DNA of 64,000 bases from Ianthella basta (lineage: Eukaryota; Porifera; Demospongiae; Verongiida; Ianthellidae), in assembly GCA_964019415.1 (NCBI GenBank), contig OZ025888.1, forward strand, positions 6,110,954 to 6,174,953, read 5' to 3'. The translations under genes and the position numbers were made by a program. This document shows positions 1-51,492 of this stretch, piece after piece. The stretch's first letter is position 1. Every line of letters starts with the position of its first letter. A model generated the notes under the pieces. That model was not told where the DNA came from and did not search any database. It saw only the letters and a list, made by a program, of their open reading frames with translations.

Positions 1-1
1 C

Positions 2-5097
<5,096 letters not shown>

Positions 5098-5718
5098 TCT
5101 TGACAAAATCTCTAATATTTACAAGATCTTTTGTTTTGTAAGTAACTGTAGAATTGCATGCGTGATATATTTCTGTATGGTTTGTGACTGGTGCTTTATT
5201 CCATTTATTGCCTGTATTTAATTAATTAATGTACAGTAGATTGAAATGATATTCATGATGTGCTATGTACAATACTATGCAAATATACTAAGTATACCTA
5301 TACATATAAATATACATTGGAACCTGTTATAATATTATAGGTTAAGCGCTATAATATGTACAATATTATAAGCCATACAATGGTCGCATAATTTTGCAAG
5401 TGATCTCCACCCAGCGCGCAATCGAGTGGTTTGAAGTGTTCGAGTAGAAAGCTTCTCTGAGTGATCCCTTCTATTTCTTCCCACTCCAGAAGGTGAGCCG
5501 TGCATCACTGGGTCACGGGTGTCCTATGGCGTCGTTCGTCTGACTGTGTTTGTCTATTCTTGACGAAGCCACCTTATATATGTCTCCGAAGGGATTGTTA
5601 TTGAGGGCATTGAATGACTTCTGTAGCCTTCTTGTTTACATCTTGGCTTCCTTCCCGCCCTGTGTGCGCGGTATTCCTTATCCAAGTTCTCGTTCAGAGC
5701 GAATTCACCGTCTCTCCC
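5098..5718 (+). other. Intergenic / 5' leader between the MRL and PH genes
   Basis: About 620 bases follow the MRL stop. The first half is AT-rich and probably the MRL 3' UTR. Near 5318-5375 lie TGGAACCTGTTATAATATTA-type sequences that resemble the dispersed GGAACCT repeat seen elsewhere in the window. The second half is more GC-balanced and leads into the PH gene. An in-frame ATG at 5614 would add 35 residues to the PH protein. No firm promoter motif is seen. Confidence 0.5.
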
Positions 5719-9496
<3,778 letters not shown>

Positions 9497-10082
9497 TAGT
9501 CTATTGTCATGGCAACCATCACCTCTGCTTCACCACAACTCAGTGTAACTCCAGTGTTTTCAGTGTTTGTACACGCACTCCTTTGCACTCCGGTCCTTTG
9601 CACACTTACACACACGCAGTAATTACTACAAGCCAGCCTTATTCTATTATATGCTTGTATCACACACAACTATAGCATGTTGTACATAATAATGTTTGTA
9701 TTTTATATGGATAAGTATTGATATGTAGTAAAACTATTTCCTGTACTAATGCACTACACTACTGTGTGTGGATTGTGCACAACACACTGTGTGTGTTATA
9801 TGAGTCCACACAATTGATCCCTTACTCTCCCTCGGGCACGCTTGGTGAATTCATGGACACTGCAAATCACTAATTACAACATCAAACAGTTATAAAAGCA
9901 GTCCTAATAATTATATGGGCAGTATTAATACAGCATTCAATGTACACACACTAAGGTCCTAGTACACTACAGTATTAATACAATGTACACACACTAAGGT
10001 CCTAGTACACTACAGGGTGTCTACATTCAGTGAAGTCCTACACAGGTACAGCGAGTAGTAGTTAATGTAAGGGCTGTTCACT
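9497..10082. other. Tail-to-tail spacer between the PH gene and PARP4 copy 1
   Basis: About 585 bases holding the two converging 3' UTRs. From about 9680 the sequence (GTATTTTATATGG, then AAACTRTTTCCTGTACTAAT) matches the spacers at about 38700 and 58290, so the duplicated PARP4 unit begins near here. A 36-base segment around 9975-10010 repeats that at 9930-9965. No gene. Confidence 0.7.
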
Positions 10083-38510
<28,428 letters not shown>

Positions 38511-39086
38511 CTCTAGCTCGCGCACTTCCTTGTAGAAGAATGCGCTGGCAGATACCACTCGTGACAGGTGAACTGGGAATGCGACTAGCCCAATCCCCGA
38601 CAGAAAAAATACTTCAAAATAGTCGAATGTTACCAGTGTAGGACCTAGAGCTGGTAAAGTGCATAGGGGGAGGACTTTAGAAAGATAATGCTTAGTAATG
38701 CTTGTATTTTATATGGGTAAGTATAGAGATGTATTAAAACTGTTTCCTGTACTAATGTAACCACTACACACTACCATGCGTGCTGGTTGCACACCAATAA
38801 TTATGTTGACATCAAATAGTGAGCGCTTCACACAATCCTCTTGCCCCAAGCTTGGTCCCAAGTGTATTGCACACAATTTCATGGACACTGTACAAATTAA
38901 TAGCACAACATCAATCAAAGCAGTCCTTATAATTATATGGGCAGAGTTAATTACTACAACTGTACACAAAGCATGCAAAGGTGGATGTCGTACGTCCTAT
39001 ATAGCCTCCTAGAGTGTGTCTACATTCAATCAAGTCATCTATTTACAGGGTACAGTGAGTAGTGTTTAATGTAGGGGCTGTTCGCT
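38511..39086 (-). promoter_or_regulatory. Spacer between PARP4 copy 2 stop and copy 1 start
   Basis: The 576 bases must hold the 3' UTR of copy 2 and the promoter and 5' UTR of copy 1. They are nearly identical to the spacer at 58104-58682, so regulation of the copies is probably shared. No clear TATA box or CpG cluster is seen. Confidence 0.55.
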
Positions 39087-39853
39087 CTACGTCTTAATCT
39101 GTTTCTTCGTGTCACACATCTCACACTTCACACTGGACGCTATGTTGATGAAGGTGCACACGGTACATGCCCAACCTGTGGGGTAGGGGGATAGGGTGAC
39201 ACCAGTGGGTGGGGTAGGGGATGGGGTGACCCCAGTGGGTGGGGAGGAGGGTACATAAAACACAGTAGCTGTGACGTAACTCACCAGAATTTCCTGTCAT
39301 TGGTGGAGGTGGCGGTGGTGGTGGCGGTGGCGGTGGAGGTGGCGGTGGTGGAGCTGATACCTACCAAGCAAGAGAGTTTAATATAACACCTTAAGAGCAA
39401 CCTTCTTCTAAACTCATCTAATTGGCTATGTACCTTAAGCTGCTGCAGCAGATGTTCAGCAGCTCGAGGCCAGCTGCTGCCCAGCTCCAGTTGGTAGTAC
39501 ATACTTGGGTACTTGTGGTCCATCTCCTCCAAGAAGCCCTCGCCCTTCCACAGCGCATGAGCTGCAGAGTCAGAAATATCACGGTCGCTGAGGTACTGGT
39601 CGATAGCGAAGAGGAAGATGGCAGTGACCACCATATTCTTGATATTCTCAAAGGCTTTCACACCTGGAGTAAACACAAGAGATGTACATACACACATTCA
39701 CGTTTCATTAATGTCCACCGCATGATGTCTGTTGCTATGACTACAGTTTCCCTCACCAAATGAGCGAGCACCTGCCACAACCAGCAGCTCCTCAAGGTCA
39801 ACAGGATTAATGTGGAGGATGGCAATGTCAGGCATATTCCACGACCCATTGGG
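39087..39853 (-). CDS. PARP4 copy 2, exons 41-44: vault-type C-terminus and NZF
   Basis: Exons 39853-39757, 39663-39434, 39360-39285, 39175-39087. The C-terminal domain differs slightly at its end (HLLQQLK). The proline linker is four residues longer than in copy 1. The NZF is intact and ends KKQIKT. Confidence 0.86.
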
Positions 39854-39916
39854 CTAAATTAAGATGAGGAGAAATGACAGCAAAACTACTTCAGTTTTGT
39901 AAGTTGCTGTACATGC

Positions 39917-39992
<76 letters not shown>

Positions 39993-42228
39993 TACAGTGG
40001 TCATGTACCTTCTGTGCATCAAGAACATCTTGGAATTGTTCTGGACTCAAAATGTACTCCTTTGGAGGTGCAGGTTCATCGTCCTCTGCACTCTCCTCCT
40101 GCTCTCCCTCCCCCTCCCACTCCTCCTCAAGTTCCTCCAACTCCTCCTCAAACTCATCATCGTCAAACATCCTGTAGCCCATGTCCTCATTACTCTCAGC
40201 ATTGTCACTGTGTAATGATGCTCTTCTAACAAATCCTCCGACATCATCATCATCACTCCAGTCTGACAGGCAAGCAGACATGACAAGTCAGTGTCACCCA
40301 TCAAACTGCAGTCATGCTGACACATATGGACAAGTGACAGTGAAGTTGATGATGCTATGGAGTAGGGCTGAGATGAATGTCAATTTTACTTATTCAAGGT
40401 TTCGTCTGAACAAGCTTTGAATGCTACAAAGAAAGTCTTTAGCAAAAGCAGTAAAGAAGCTCTAGTGGTACTAGAGCTTCAAGAGCCTTTGTCAACTGCT
40501 TACTGTAAGCAGTTGACAAAGGCTCTCGAGCCAAAACGTCCTGCGACCCTCCTTTCTTCAAGCTGCAGTATTGCTCATCTAATTGATTGCTAAATCTACA
40601 ATCGCAGCTATGAGCCTCTACCGAATCAAAGCTTCGAATCATTTGAAAGCTTCACATAGTCGCAAAGGTTCGAATCTTCATCCCAGCTCCACTACACGCT
40701 ATACACCTTAACAACACAGTCACTTCATTGCATAATGTTAAGTATCAGTGATGTCACTCCTCACCTTCATCGCTGTCATCATCTGATGACCCTCCCCCTC
40801 CCCCTCCTCTTCCAGCTGATATAGCTTTTGAGCGAGAGGCCAATTTCTCCCTCTACAACAAAACACAGCACATTATAAGATGAAGTGCTAGTTGGGGATT
40901 TGCTGGACAGGATGACAACCTCTTCCCCAGGCATGCCACAGCCACAAGGGCCACCCAAGAGCAGTGAGCGTCTGCACTTGACACATGTCTCAACTGACAT
41001 TTAGTAAACATGGGACATTTCTTAGGATTGTTGCCCATACAGTGTTACCATGGCAACCAATAAATGGCGCCTTCAACTACATGCTGCATAAACAGTGCCA
41101 CCTTCACCTGTTGGACAGCATAGCATGCAAGGAGTGGACACAAGTGAATAGTGCGATGTTCTTCATTTGTAGTACTCCACAATGTAGTGGAAAGTTGTCA
41201 ATTCCTCTCTCCCCCATGACTTCACAACAGCTGTCTTTACCAAGACCAGAAGGGCAAACTTACCAATGACATTAATAAGTCCTGCTTGGCTGAAACAGGC
41301 TTCAACGGAGCCTTTTCCTCTGCTTTTACTAACTTCTTCAGTTGCTTCCCAGCTTGAATGTCAGCCAGCAATGCACCACTAAGATCATGTGACAGACATG
41401 TGACAATGATGTAATAGTCATATGACAGTCATGTGACAATCATGTGACAATCATGTACCCACTTGTACCCACCGAGAGGACTCTTTCTTCTTTTCTACTT
41501 CCTGAGCCCTTTGTGGCATCATGTGAGCAAACACTTTGAAAGCAGGGGGAGGGGCTGGGGGAGGGGCACTCTCAGAGGAGGTAACAGCTGCACGACGGCC
41601 ATGAACTTTCCCTCCCCTCTTTAGAGCAGCCTGACACTCTGATTCATCTGCATGAGTATCAGTTAATCGGAATTGCTTCTGCATCAATCTTGGTGGAGAT
41701 ACACCCCTGTCTCGTGGAGCAGTAGACATCCTGAGGAGGGCGGGCGGGAGCAGTACTGTGTGACACTGTGACATGTGACACTGGGTGGCTGTCATACGTG
41801 TCACCGTCACACAGGAACATCTATGTATACGTTGCACATCACATGTCAGCCTTAGAACTACGAAAGAACAAAACCAACACCTCCCACACAAAACAATATG
41901 CCGTCACAGTAGTTCGTCACAATCCACTGTCACACCAAGTGTCACCCAATATGCATACTTGCTAGATCGCTGTGCAGGAGCAGGAGGCTCAAATGACATC
42001 ACTTGCTGCTGCTGCTGCTGCTGGGCCACAATGGGGGCAGCTGCTCTGGTAGAAAAAGGACGTGATAGTTTGGCGCTGGCAAGCATGGAAGAGCCAAAGA
42101 AAGTTGATAGGGAAGGAGCTGCCCCTAGGGGAGGCGGTGCTCCTGGGGGAGGCGGTCCCCCTGGGGGAGGTGGTGCCGCTGCCTGTGGGCTAAAAACACA
42201 AGCTAGTTCACAATAATACATCATCACA

Positions 42229-42260
<32 letters not shown>

Positions 42261-43356
42261 CTACGCATTCAAGCTACAACATTTTATCACCATACTATCC
42301 ATTGCAGAGTCACTACAGCAACTTGTAACACAACAACACAGTGACATAGGTATGCCAACAACAACAGTGACGTCCACTGTCAACCATAGCAGGGCTGACT
42401 GTCATTATCAATGACCAAGTCACTACATCACACCACCCTTACACGCTGGTTCAACTCAACTTGGTCAACTAACACTCCATTGGGGAGGAAGGCCTGCTAC
42501 CAGCACGCTAACAGTTAGCAAGTGGGGAACTTGAATGAAGCAAGGTAATCAATTAACTAAATTGGGATGTTTTGGCTGCGTAGGCTTTGTCAGCCAAAAC
42601 TGAACACTAACCATTTCTAGTCTCAAGTAGCCAACTGATAATTGCTATGATTTTGCCTCCTCAACGACATTTGATTTTTAAAATCCTTTAGGGGGAGGAG
42701 TTCTAGCAAAATGGTGGTTAGCTATGCAAGACTAAACTGCCCAAGTAAAGTCCTTGGCAGACACCAGTGGTGAAGAAGAGACACACCTTAGAGGGGAGGC
42801 ATAATAGCTAACTTCCATGGACTGGAAAGGACGAGGGCCTGCAGGAGGAGGAGGAGGAGGAGGGGCTGCACCCGTCACCGAACCGAGAGAGAGTCCAGCC
42901 AAAGGAAGGGGATGGGCTGCCTCACTCATTGGCAGAGGCTGGAAAAAAGACTGAGGCTCCATCTTGTAAAAACTGGACGGACCTGCATCCCTTTTCATTG
43001 GTGCTGCCGCCACAGTCGAGGGATGCACTGACAATACTCTTGGAGGAAGAGGAGGAGGTATGGCTTCCTCCATCATTTCTACCTTAGCTACAGGTGCTGC
43101 ACGTCTTCCAGAAGCAAGCTTCATGCTTCGCCCATGAAAGAACCCTGCTAGTACCTCTTCTTCCTCCTTTGGTGCCATTTCAAGCCTGTCCCTACAATGC
43201 AATGTGGGACCACTTCAAGGAGGACACCATGCACAGTACATGCAGAGCTGTGAACACACAGCACCACTATGGCATGCAGTGGGCCCTGCACAAGCTAATG
43301 GAAGACACACTTACAACAGCTGCTGATGGACACACACGTTACCGTAGTCAGTGGTG

Positions 43357-43395
<39 letters not shown>

Positions 43396-45354
43396 TGTGC
43401 GTGCGTGTGTGCGTGTGCTGTGGAAGGGACTCATCACTGTGGTATGTATGAAATATTGGTAACAGGTTAAGCAAAAATCAGACTAGTCGGACTACTTTCT
43501 ACAGCTCTGCACAAACTAGACTACTCGGGAGCATGTGTTAAGTCTAATGGAAGCCATGACTCGGAAGAAATGCTGGAAAGAAAAGAAAATCAGCACCAGC
43601 TGGCAGCTGAACCCAGGACAACTTATGCCCTAACGCGGGGTTTCAGCAGCCCAAGCCAACCAACCACGCCGGAACAATTCGCCCTTTCTCTCCTTATAGG
43701 CTAGTTCCGAACAATGGAATGGTTCAACTAACCTTTGCAGGTGTGCCACCAACTGCTAACTAACACGTCAGAACGAATTGCACAGTACCGGTCTAATAAG
43801 TGGCAGCAGTAAACGGCCGCCTGTTCAGGTTAGTGGAACCTTGTTATTGTTCCGGGGATTATGGCATCCCCTGCAAACATTGGGCATCTGGTGCCCCAGT
43901 GAATCTCACTGGGCAGCAGTTGAACCATTCCATCGTTCGGAACTAGCCTATAAGGAGAGAAAGGGCGAATTGTTCTGGCATGGTTGGTTGGCTTGGGCTG
44001 CTGAAACCTCGCGTTAGGGCATAAGTTGTCCTGGGTTCGGCTGCCAGCTGGAGCCAGTGCCCTTTCTTTCCAACATTTCTTCTGAGTCGTGACTTCCATT
44101 AGACTTAACATGGTTACAACCGATTCATTTATCTTACATAATAGCACTGCCATTGTCAGCCCAAGATCATAACACTTGCACAACACTCTTCGCACTATCA
44201 TCATGATGGTATGAATGGATTGTACTATCATCATGGAAGAGAAACACAAGCACTTAGTGTGAGCATCACACAAGACAATATCTGCACCATGCGTGTTGTG
44301 CACAGCAGATTTCACGAGTCCGCCTTTAAGTGAACCTGTCCACCAACTTACAGTGAGGATGTCACCTGGGCTTTCCTTAGATCGGGTGGAGAGGCTGAGG
44401 AGAGGATTGCCAATGAAGGGGGTGGGACAGCAGGTGGAGGGGGTGGAGCTGCAGATGCAGGGGGTGGGGCAGCACGTGAACGGGGCATGGCAGCAGCTCT
44501 TTTACCACGTCTATTGGCCATAATATGTGGTCTGTATTCCTCCAGTTGCTTCTCCATGTCTCGTATCTGTTGCATGGCTTCACTCTCCTCTCTGGACTCG
44601 TCCTCCGAGGAGAGACCTTCCAGTGCATTCCACTTATCAGCCACTGACTTAGACAGCTTCTCACCTCTGGTCAGAAGACCCTCCAGGGACGCTGGACCAG
44701 TGAGCGAGCTAGTTGAAGCCAGTTCAATCTCACCAGACTCTTTCATGGATATCTGTTTCAGATCAGCCAACATGGTCTTTACCTCCTCCTGACCTGCAGA
44801 CAACTTCACCAACTCAGCTTCTGCTGCATTATACTCCATGGCTTTGGCCATCTCAACATACTGTTTCTCTTGCACGGCCTCAACTTCAAGAATCTCATCT
44901 ACGAGCAAGTCACTCTCCGGTTGTACAACATTTCGAGCCATCTTCTTCTTTGACTTTTTCTTCCCTTCAGGCTCCTTCACTGCTGCTGCCCTACCCTGAG
45001 CCATAGCCACAGGTGGTTGACGTGGTGGCCGCTCAAAAGGGCTCCTCATAGTGAGTATCCCTCGCTTTGACACGGCCTCATCACCAATGTAGGCATCCTT
45101 CTGACCCATACCTACCATGACCCCCTGGAGGGAAGAGAAGCACATCAGGGATGTGAACAAGTCTGTTGTTGAGTGTGAACGCACTTGATGTGAACAGAGC
45201 CAGCTGTAATCACATGCGATACAGAAAGTTGAGCTGACACTTTTGACAAGTGGAGCTACCTCTACTGAATGAACTGCTAAGCACACACATATACATACAA
45301 AACACGTACACATGCACACCAACCCACCCACTAACCCCTCCCACACACACACAC

Positions 45355-45394
<40 letters not shown>

Positions 45395-45580
45395 CGTTCA
45401 CACATACCTGGTGTCTTGGCCGGCCCACTAGTGTTGGGAAGACAGCTTTAGGGGTATCCTCTCCTGCAAAGCCCGCCTGTTAACAGATGAGAAAGAGAAG
45501 ACTCTAAAGAACCAGACACTCCATACAAACCATTCACACTCTGTCAAGTGGTTCATTGAATGGTTATGGGAGGAGTAGAG

Positions 45581-45620
<40 letters not shown>

Positions 45621-45663
45621 CAACACACACACACACACACATGCACGCACACACACACACACA

Positions 45664-45736
<73 letters not shown>

Positions 45737-45764
45737 ACACACACACACACGCACGCACACACAT

Positions 45765-45828
<64 letters not shown>

Positions 45829-47274
45829 TCTTTAACATGATGCAACTGAGCTACTTCACCACATGTTGACCTTAACTGAGAACATCCCTGTGTCCAGCAC
45901 AACCGTGGGGCCCAACTCTTCATCATCAGAATCACCACCTGCTAAACCATCTCCTACAGCCATTTTTGAAGAACTGCCAAACAACATCAACACGGGCTTA
46001 CTCAACCTGTGTAAAGAAGCGCAAAACTCATTTACTCTCACTAAACAACAACAACAACAACAACAACAAACCCAACATACCAACAAACAACACACTAATG
46101 GCAGGCACTTACTCCTCCAGGTGATTGGATATCCTCTTCACTGTTTCCTTGAAGGTTGATGCAGCACTGACAGCTGACAGGGAACCATCTTCCTCCAGTT
46201 TCTCTGCAAAGTGGTCAGCCAGGTTGAGAGCTTCTTGATGACGATCACACTCCTCAAGTTGCTGTATCCACTTTTGATGAAACTAAACATGATGTGAGAT
46301 AGAGGACAAGAGAGAGAGAGCTACAATTGCACAATCAGGGGAACCTGTCTAAGACAGTCACCAGTGGCCTTTATACAAAGGTAGACTGCAGTGTTTTAGT
46401 GCCGTGTTAGTGCTATTTGGGGCCAGGGAAGCTGGCTGTTCTAGAGAGGTGGCTGCCTTACACAGTGACTATCTTAGACACACAGATATATGCACACACC
46501 ACACATCACATCACACATCCCATCACACCACACACCTTAATCCAAGAAGGCTCCGACACTGTGAGTACTTTGACTGAGCCATGCACCCCTTCACATTGCT
46601 CCAGAAACTCCCTCTTGTCCTCCTCTGTCAAGACCTCAGTACCAAGAATGGCTTCTACCTTCTCCAACTCGACCTCACGAGGGTCACGTGCCGTCTGGTC
46701 TACCTGCCATCCCATATACGTCAGACAGTCCACATCATCATCAGTGATGAGCTCCTCAATGGATGGACCTTTCTGCTCATCAAACTTCTCCCCCTGTGGG
46801 TGTTGTTGGATGTGTGAAGAAGGAAAGCAGGTGACATTGAGAGAGAAGTGGTACTTATCTACTTATATCCAACAATCCTCTTTGCTTCACACCATCCAGC
46901 CTTATTTCAATGTGTCCTGCCCCACCTCCTCACCCCTCAAAGTGTCCTGCCCACCTCCTCACCCCTCAAAGTGCCCCGCCCACCTCCTCACCCCTCAAAG
47001 TGCCCCGCCCACCTCCTCACCCCTCAAAGTACCCCGCCCACCTCCTCACCCCTCAGAGTGCCCCACCCACCTCCTCACCCCTCAAAGTGCCCCACCCACC
47101 TCCTCTCTGACTTCAATGGCCACAAAGCTGGTAAATGGTGACACTATGGAGTACTCCTTGCTGGTGTTGATGATGTAGTCCTTGCGCTCTCTTTTCAGCA
47201 CCTGGAGAGATGGAGGCAAGCAGACCCTTACACACACTGTACACACACTCACAGCTGCTACATCATACACACAT

Positions 47275-47350
<76 letters not shown>

Positions 47351-50300
47351 CTGCTACATCATACACACACAGTCTCACCTCATGCTGTGTCCTGTCCTCA
47401 GCCAGTGACCCCTCAATCCAGTCTCTGATCAATGCTCGAGCCGTCAGCTGGTGCAAGATGCGGCCCTGAGTCACAGCAAGGTCACTTGTGGAAACCATTG
47501 TAGACACCTCCTTGCGGCCAATTTTGGCCCGGAGAGTGGCCTATGAATGTACATAGGGACACAGTCACGGTATGGATCTTGGTAATAAACATATTCATGA
47601 CTGGGTGATGCTATTTTTGGTACTGTACATTTGTGATGATGTAATCACCTGTTGGCAGTGAGGGACGAAGCCATACACCACCTGCCGTGAGCCACTGAAG
47701 AGTGCAACCAGTTCTTCCGGAGCCTGGAGAGGAAAGAGAGGGGTTAGTGTGTGCGTGTGTGCGTGTGCATGCGTGCGTGTGTGTGTACCTGCATTGGTTT
47801 TGGTGCATCCTCGTCAAACTGCTGCCACTGCACACAGACAGAGGTGAGGGCAGGCTGGAAGGCCTTGGACAACTGTGATTGCACCTTACGCTGCCACTTT
47901 GACTTGGTCTTGGGGTCAAAGTACTCTCCACACCCTCCACCATTTCTGGCCATGGCCTTGAGGAGATGGTGGTTGGGAGCAGATCTGGTGGAATGGAGAG
48001 AGGGAGGAGAGGGAGGATAGGGAAGGGAAGGGAGGGGACAGAGGAGAGGGAGGGAGTGGGATGGGAGGGAGGGGAGTTAGGGGAGGGGTGGGAAGGGAGC
48101 AAGTGTTGTGATATGTGCATAAGAAGCTTGGACATGTTGCTACATGTTCACAACACCCCTCTCCATCCACACATCACCCTCCCTCCTCACACCCACACAG
48201 CACCCTCCCTCCTCACACCCACACAGCACCCTCCCTCCTCACACACACACAGCACCCTCCCTCCACACACCCACACAGCACCCTCCCTCCTCACACCCAC
48301 ACAGCACCCTCCCTCCTCACACACACAGCACCCTCCCTCCTCACACCCACACAGCACCCTCCCTCCTCACACCCACACAGCACCCTCCCTCCTCACACCC
48401 ACACAGCACCCTCCCTCCTCACACCCACACAGCACCCTCCCTCCTCACACACACACAGCACCCTCCCTCCACACACCCACACAGCACCCTCCCTCCACAC
48501 ACCCACACAGCACCCTCCCTCCTCACACACACACAGCACCCTCCCTCCTCACACCCACACAGCACCCTCCCTCCACACACCCACACAGCACCCTCCCTCC
48601 ACACACCCACACAGCACCCTCCCTCCTCACCCAACACCAAATGTAAACACTCTTGTAGACTTGACATTGCTTCTTATTGCAGCCAGCGTTGGTGCCTCCT
48701 CGGTCATGTGACCATCAGTGATGACAAACACATTACGAGGGGGGAGGGTGGAGGTGTCAGCCACACCCACTGGACCACTCCCACCCTGTGTGGGTACCAG
48801 GAGACTAAGCGAGTGTAGTGGCCTCCACAGGTCAGTGGATCCACGGTTGGCAACACACTCCTGTAGTGTGGCCACAACAGGAGAGGGGAGCGGGGGAGAG
48901 GGGAACAAGGTTATATTATTGAACAAGTGACACAAGTGACAAGGTGACATGAGTGACAGGGTGACATGAGTGACATGAGTGACAAACCCTATTCCATGTG
49001 CCTCACCTGCACAAACGTGACAGCAGTGGTCATGGTGTCCTTGGTCTTGGGCTGGCTGGCAGGGAAGAGCTCACTGTGAGTGGCACCAAACACCACCACG
49101 TTGAAGAGGCACTTGTTGGGGATGTGGTGGAGGATCAAGAGAAGGACTTTCTTTGCACTGGTCAGTGAGGTTCCCTGCAGGGAAGGGGGGACGAGGGAGG
49201 GGAGAGGAGAGGAAGGGAGGGGCAGGAAGAGGAACGTGCGGGTATGCGTGTGTGTGGGGGGAAAGGGCATGTGTGTGTGTGTGTGTGTGTGTGTATGTTT
49301 GTGTGTGCGTGCACGCGCGCATGTGTGTGTGTGTCCCTTCATGCTTACCTTCATTGAGACAGACAGGTCCAACAAGAGAATGATTTCATTGCTTGACACT
49401 GAGTCTGCCTCAAACTCAGGGTAGAAGGTGAGCATGCATGCCTTTGGACAGAGCAAGGAAGATGAGCAAATACAACAGATTAAATAACAAATTCACAACT
49501 TAGATTCAATGAAATCAGCAAATTACTGCATTACATTAAAGCAGACTCAGAATTAAAAAGCTCGATTTACAAACTCATCACAGAATTATCATGAGAAAGG
49601 TATGTATTCATCATAGTCTGCAATACAGCAATGTTATGAACTACATCTGTATAAATTATGTATGTACCACAGTTACAACACTTGTGGTTCTCAATATGCA
49701 AACAGAATAAGCAGATTAGTAATTCTTAATTCTACATTCTGGCACATTTTTAACAGTTGGTGGACAATCTAGTGGACAGGTGGGAACAAATGGGGCAAGA
49801 GGGACAGGGGGTGGGACAGGTGGTGGGGTAGATGGGGGGACAGATGGGCAGACAGGTGGGGGAACAGATGGGGGACGGGATACATAGGAAACTGGCACCT
49901 TCGAGTGAAATTTACTAGGGAACATGGTATCCTCTTGGTGATTTAGGCATCCCCTGGAAACATATCACTCACATTGTGTCCCTTGTCATCTTCTTCCACC
50001 CACATTCGCGGAACATGGATCTCAGCTAGACCAATCAGAAGCTGGAAACCATCTCCTAGCAACGATCCCTTTGGCAACTCAACCACGGCTTTGGTGGCAG
50101 TACGCTAGTGCAAACAAACAACAAACAAACAGCAAAAACACATATAGTAAACAAACTGTACATCAGCACCATCCCTTATTGAACTTGTCGCTCCCATACG
50201 ACACACCTTCATTTTAATCTTGTGTGTTGGAGACTCAATGGTCTTGATATCAAAGGGCATCTCGATTGCTACCTGAGCAGCAAAGTCCCTGTGGACAGAC

Positions 50301-50467
50301 AGGGTAAGGTTAGCACATGTGATGCACCACAGTTGTGCCTGTGCACACGCAATCACTGTCTAACATACGTACCTAGCGGCAGATTGGCAGGAATGACTCC
50401 TATACAATCCCTGAGTACTAATGACACACATACACACACACACACACGCACACGCACACACACACAT

Positions 50468-50533
<66 letters not shown>

Positions 50534-50629
50534 CATACACACACGCACATGCACACGTGTGCACACACACACACACACACATGCGCGTGCGCACACGCAC
50601 ACGCGCACACGCACACGCACACACACACG

Positions 50630-50700
<71 letters not shown>

Positions 50701-51395
50701 ATACCGCACCTGATGCTGTAGCATACTCGTTGTAGAGCATCTCATGAACAACAACTCACCCCTGTTGCTTCACCTTGATCTTTTCCACATCTGTCTGTGT
50801 TGTCTCCTCTAGGGCTTCCTCCTGTTTCCATGGCGCCACAGACCCCGGGAGTGTGAAGATGATTTTCTCCCCTTCCACACTCAGCTCAGCCACATAAGTG
50901 ATCTTGATGAGGACGTTGGCTCCGGGAGGAAGGTTGCCGACACTGACTGTGAACACATCCTTAGGGGGAGGCAGGGAGGGATGAAGGAGAGCGAGAGAGA
51001 ATGTAGAGCAAATGTACAGTTTGGTTTAAGGGCTCCAATTGAATGCTATTTTGTGTCAGGAGAACAGCTGCAGAGACTCTTGAGTGGAAACTGTCTAAAA
51101 ATGGGTATTAATTCAGCTAATATAAATACGTATACGTGGGGCATTACTACACTCCCCTCCCCTTCCCCCCTCCCCTCCCCTCACAGGTGTCTCCTCATCC
51201 TCATCCATGAGGTAGGCCCCATGGCCCTTGCTGATGGCCTCCTTGTACTCCCGATGTGCTTGCTCCTTCTCCTTTACTTCTCCCACAATGTGCTTACCGT
51301 TAATAAAGGCTTCAAACCCACACACTGCAACAGAGACAATAACAAGACAATATCACCTGGAGGAACACACACACACACATGCACACTTGTACGCA

Positions 51396-51492
<97 letters not shown>

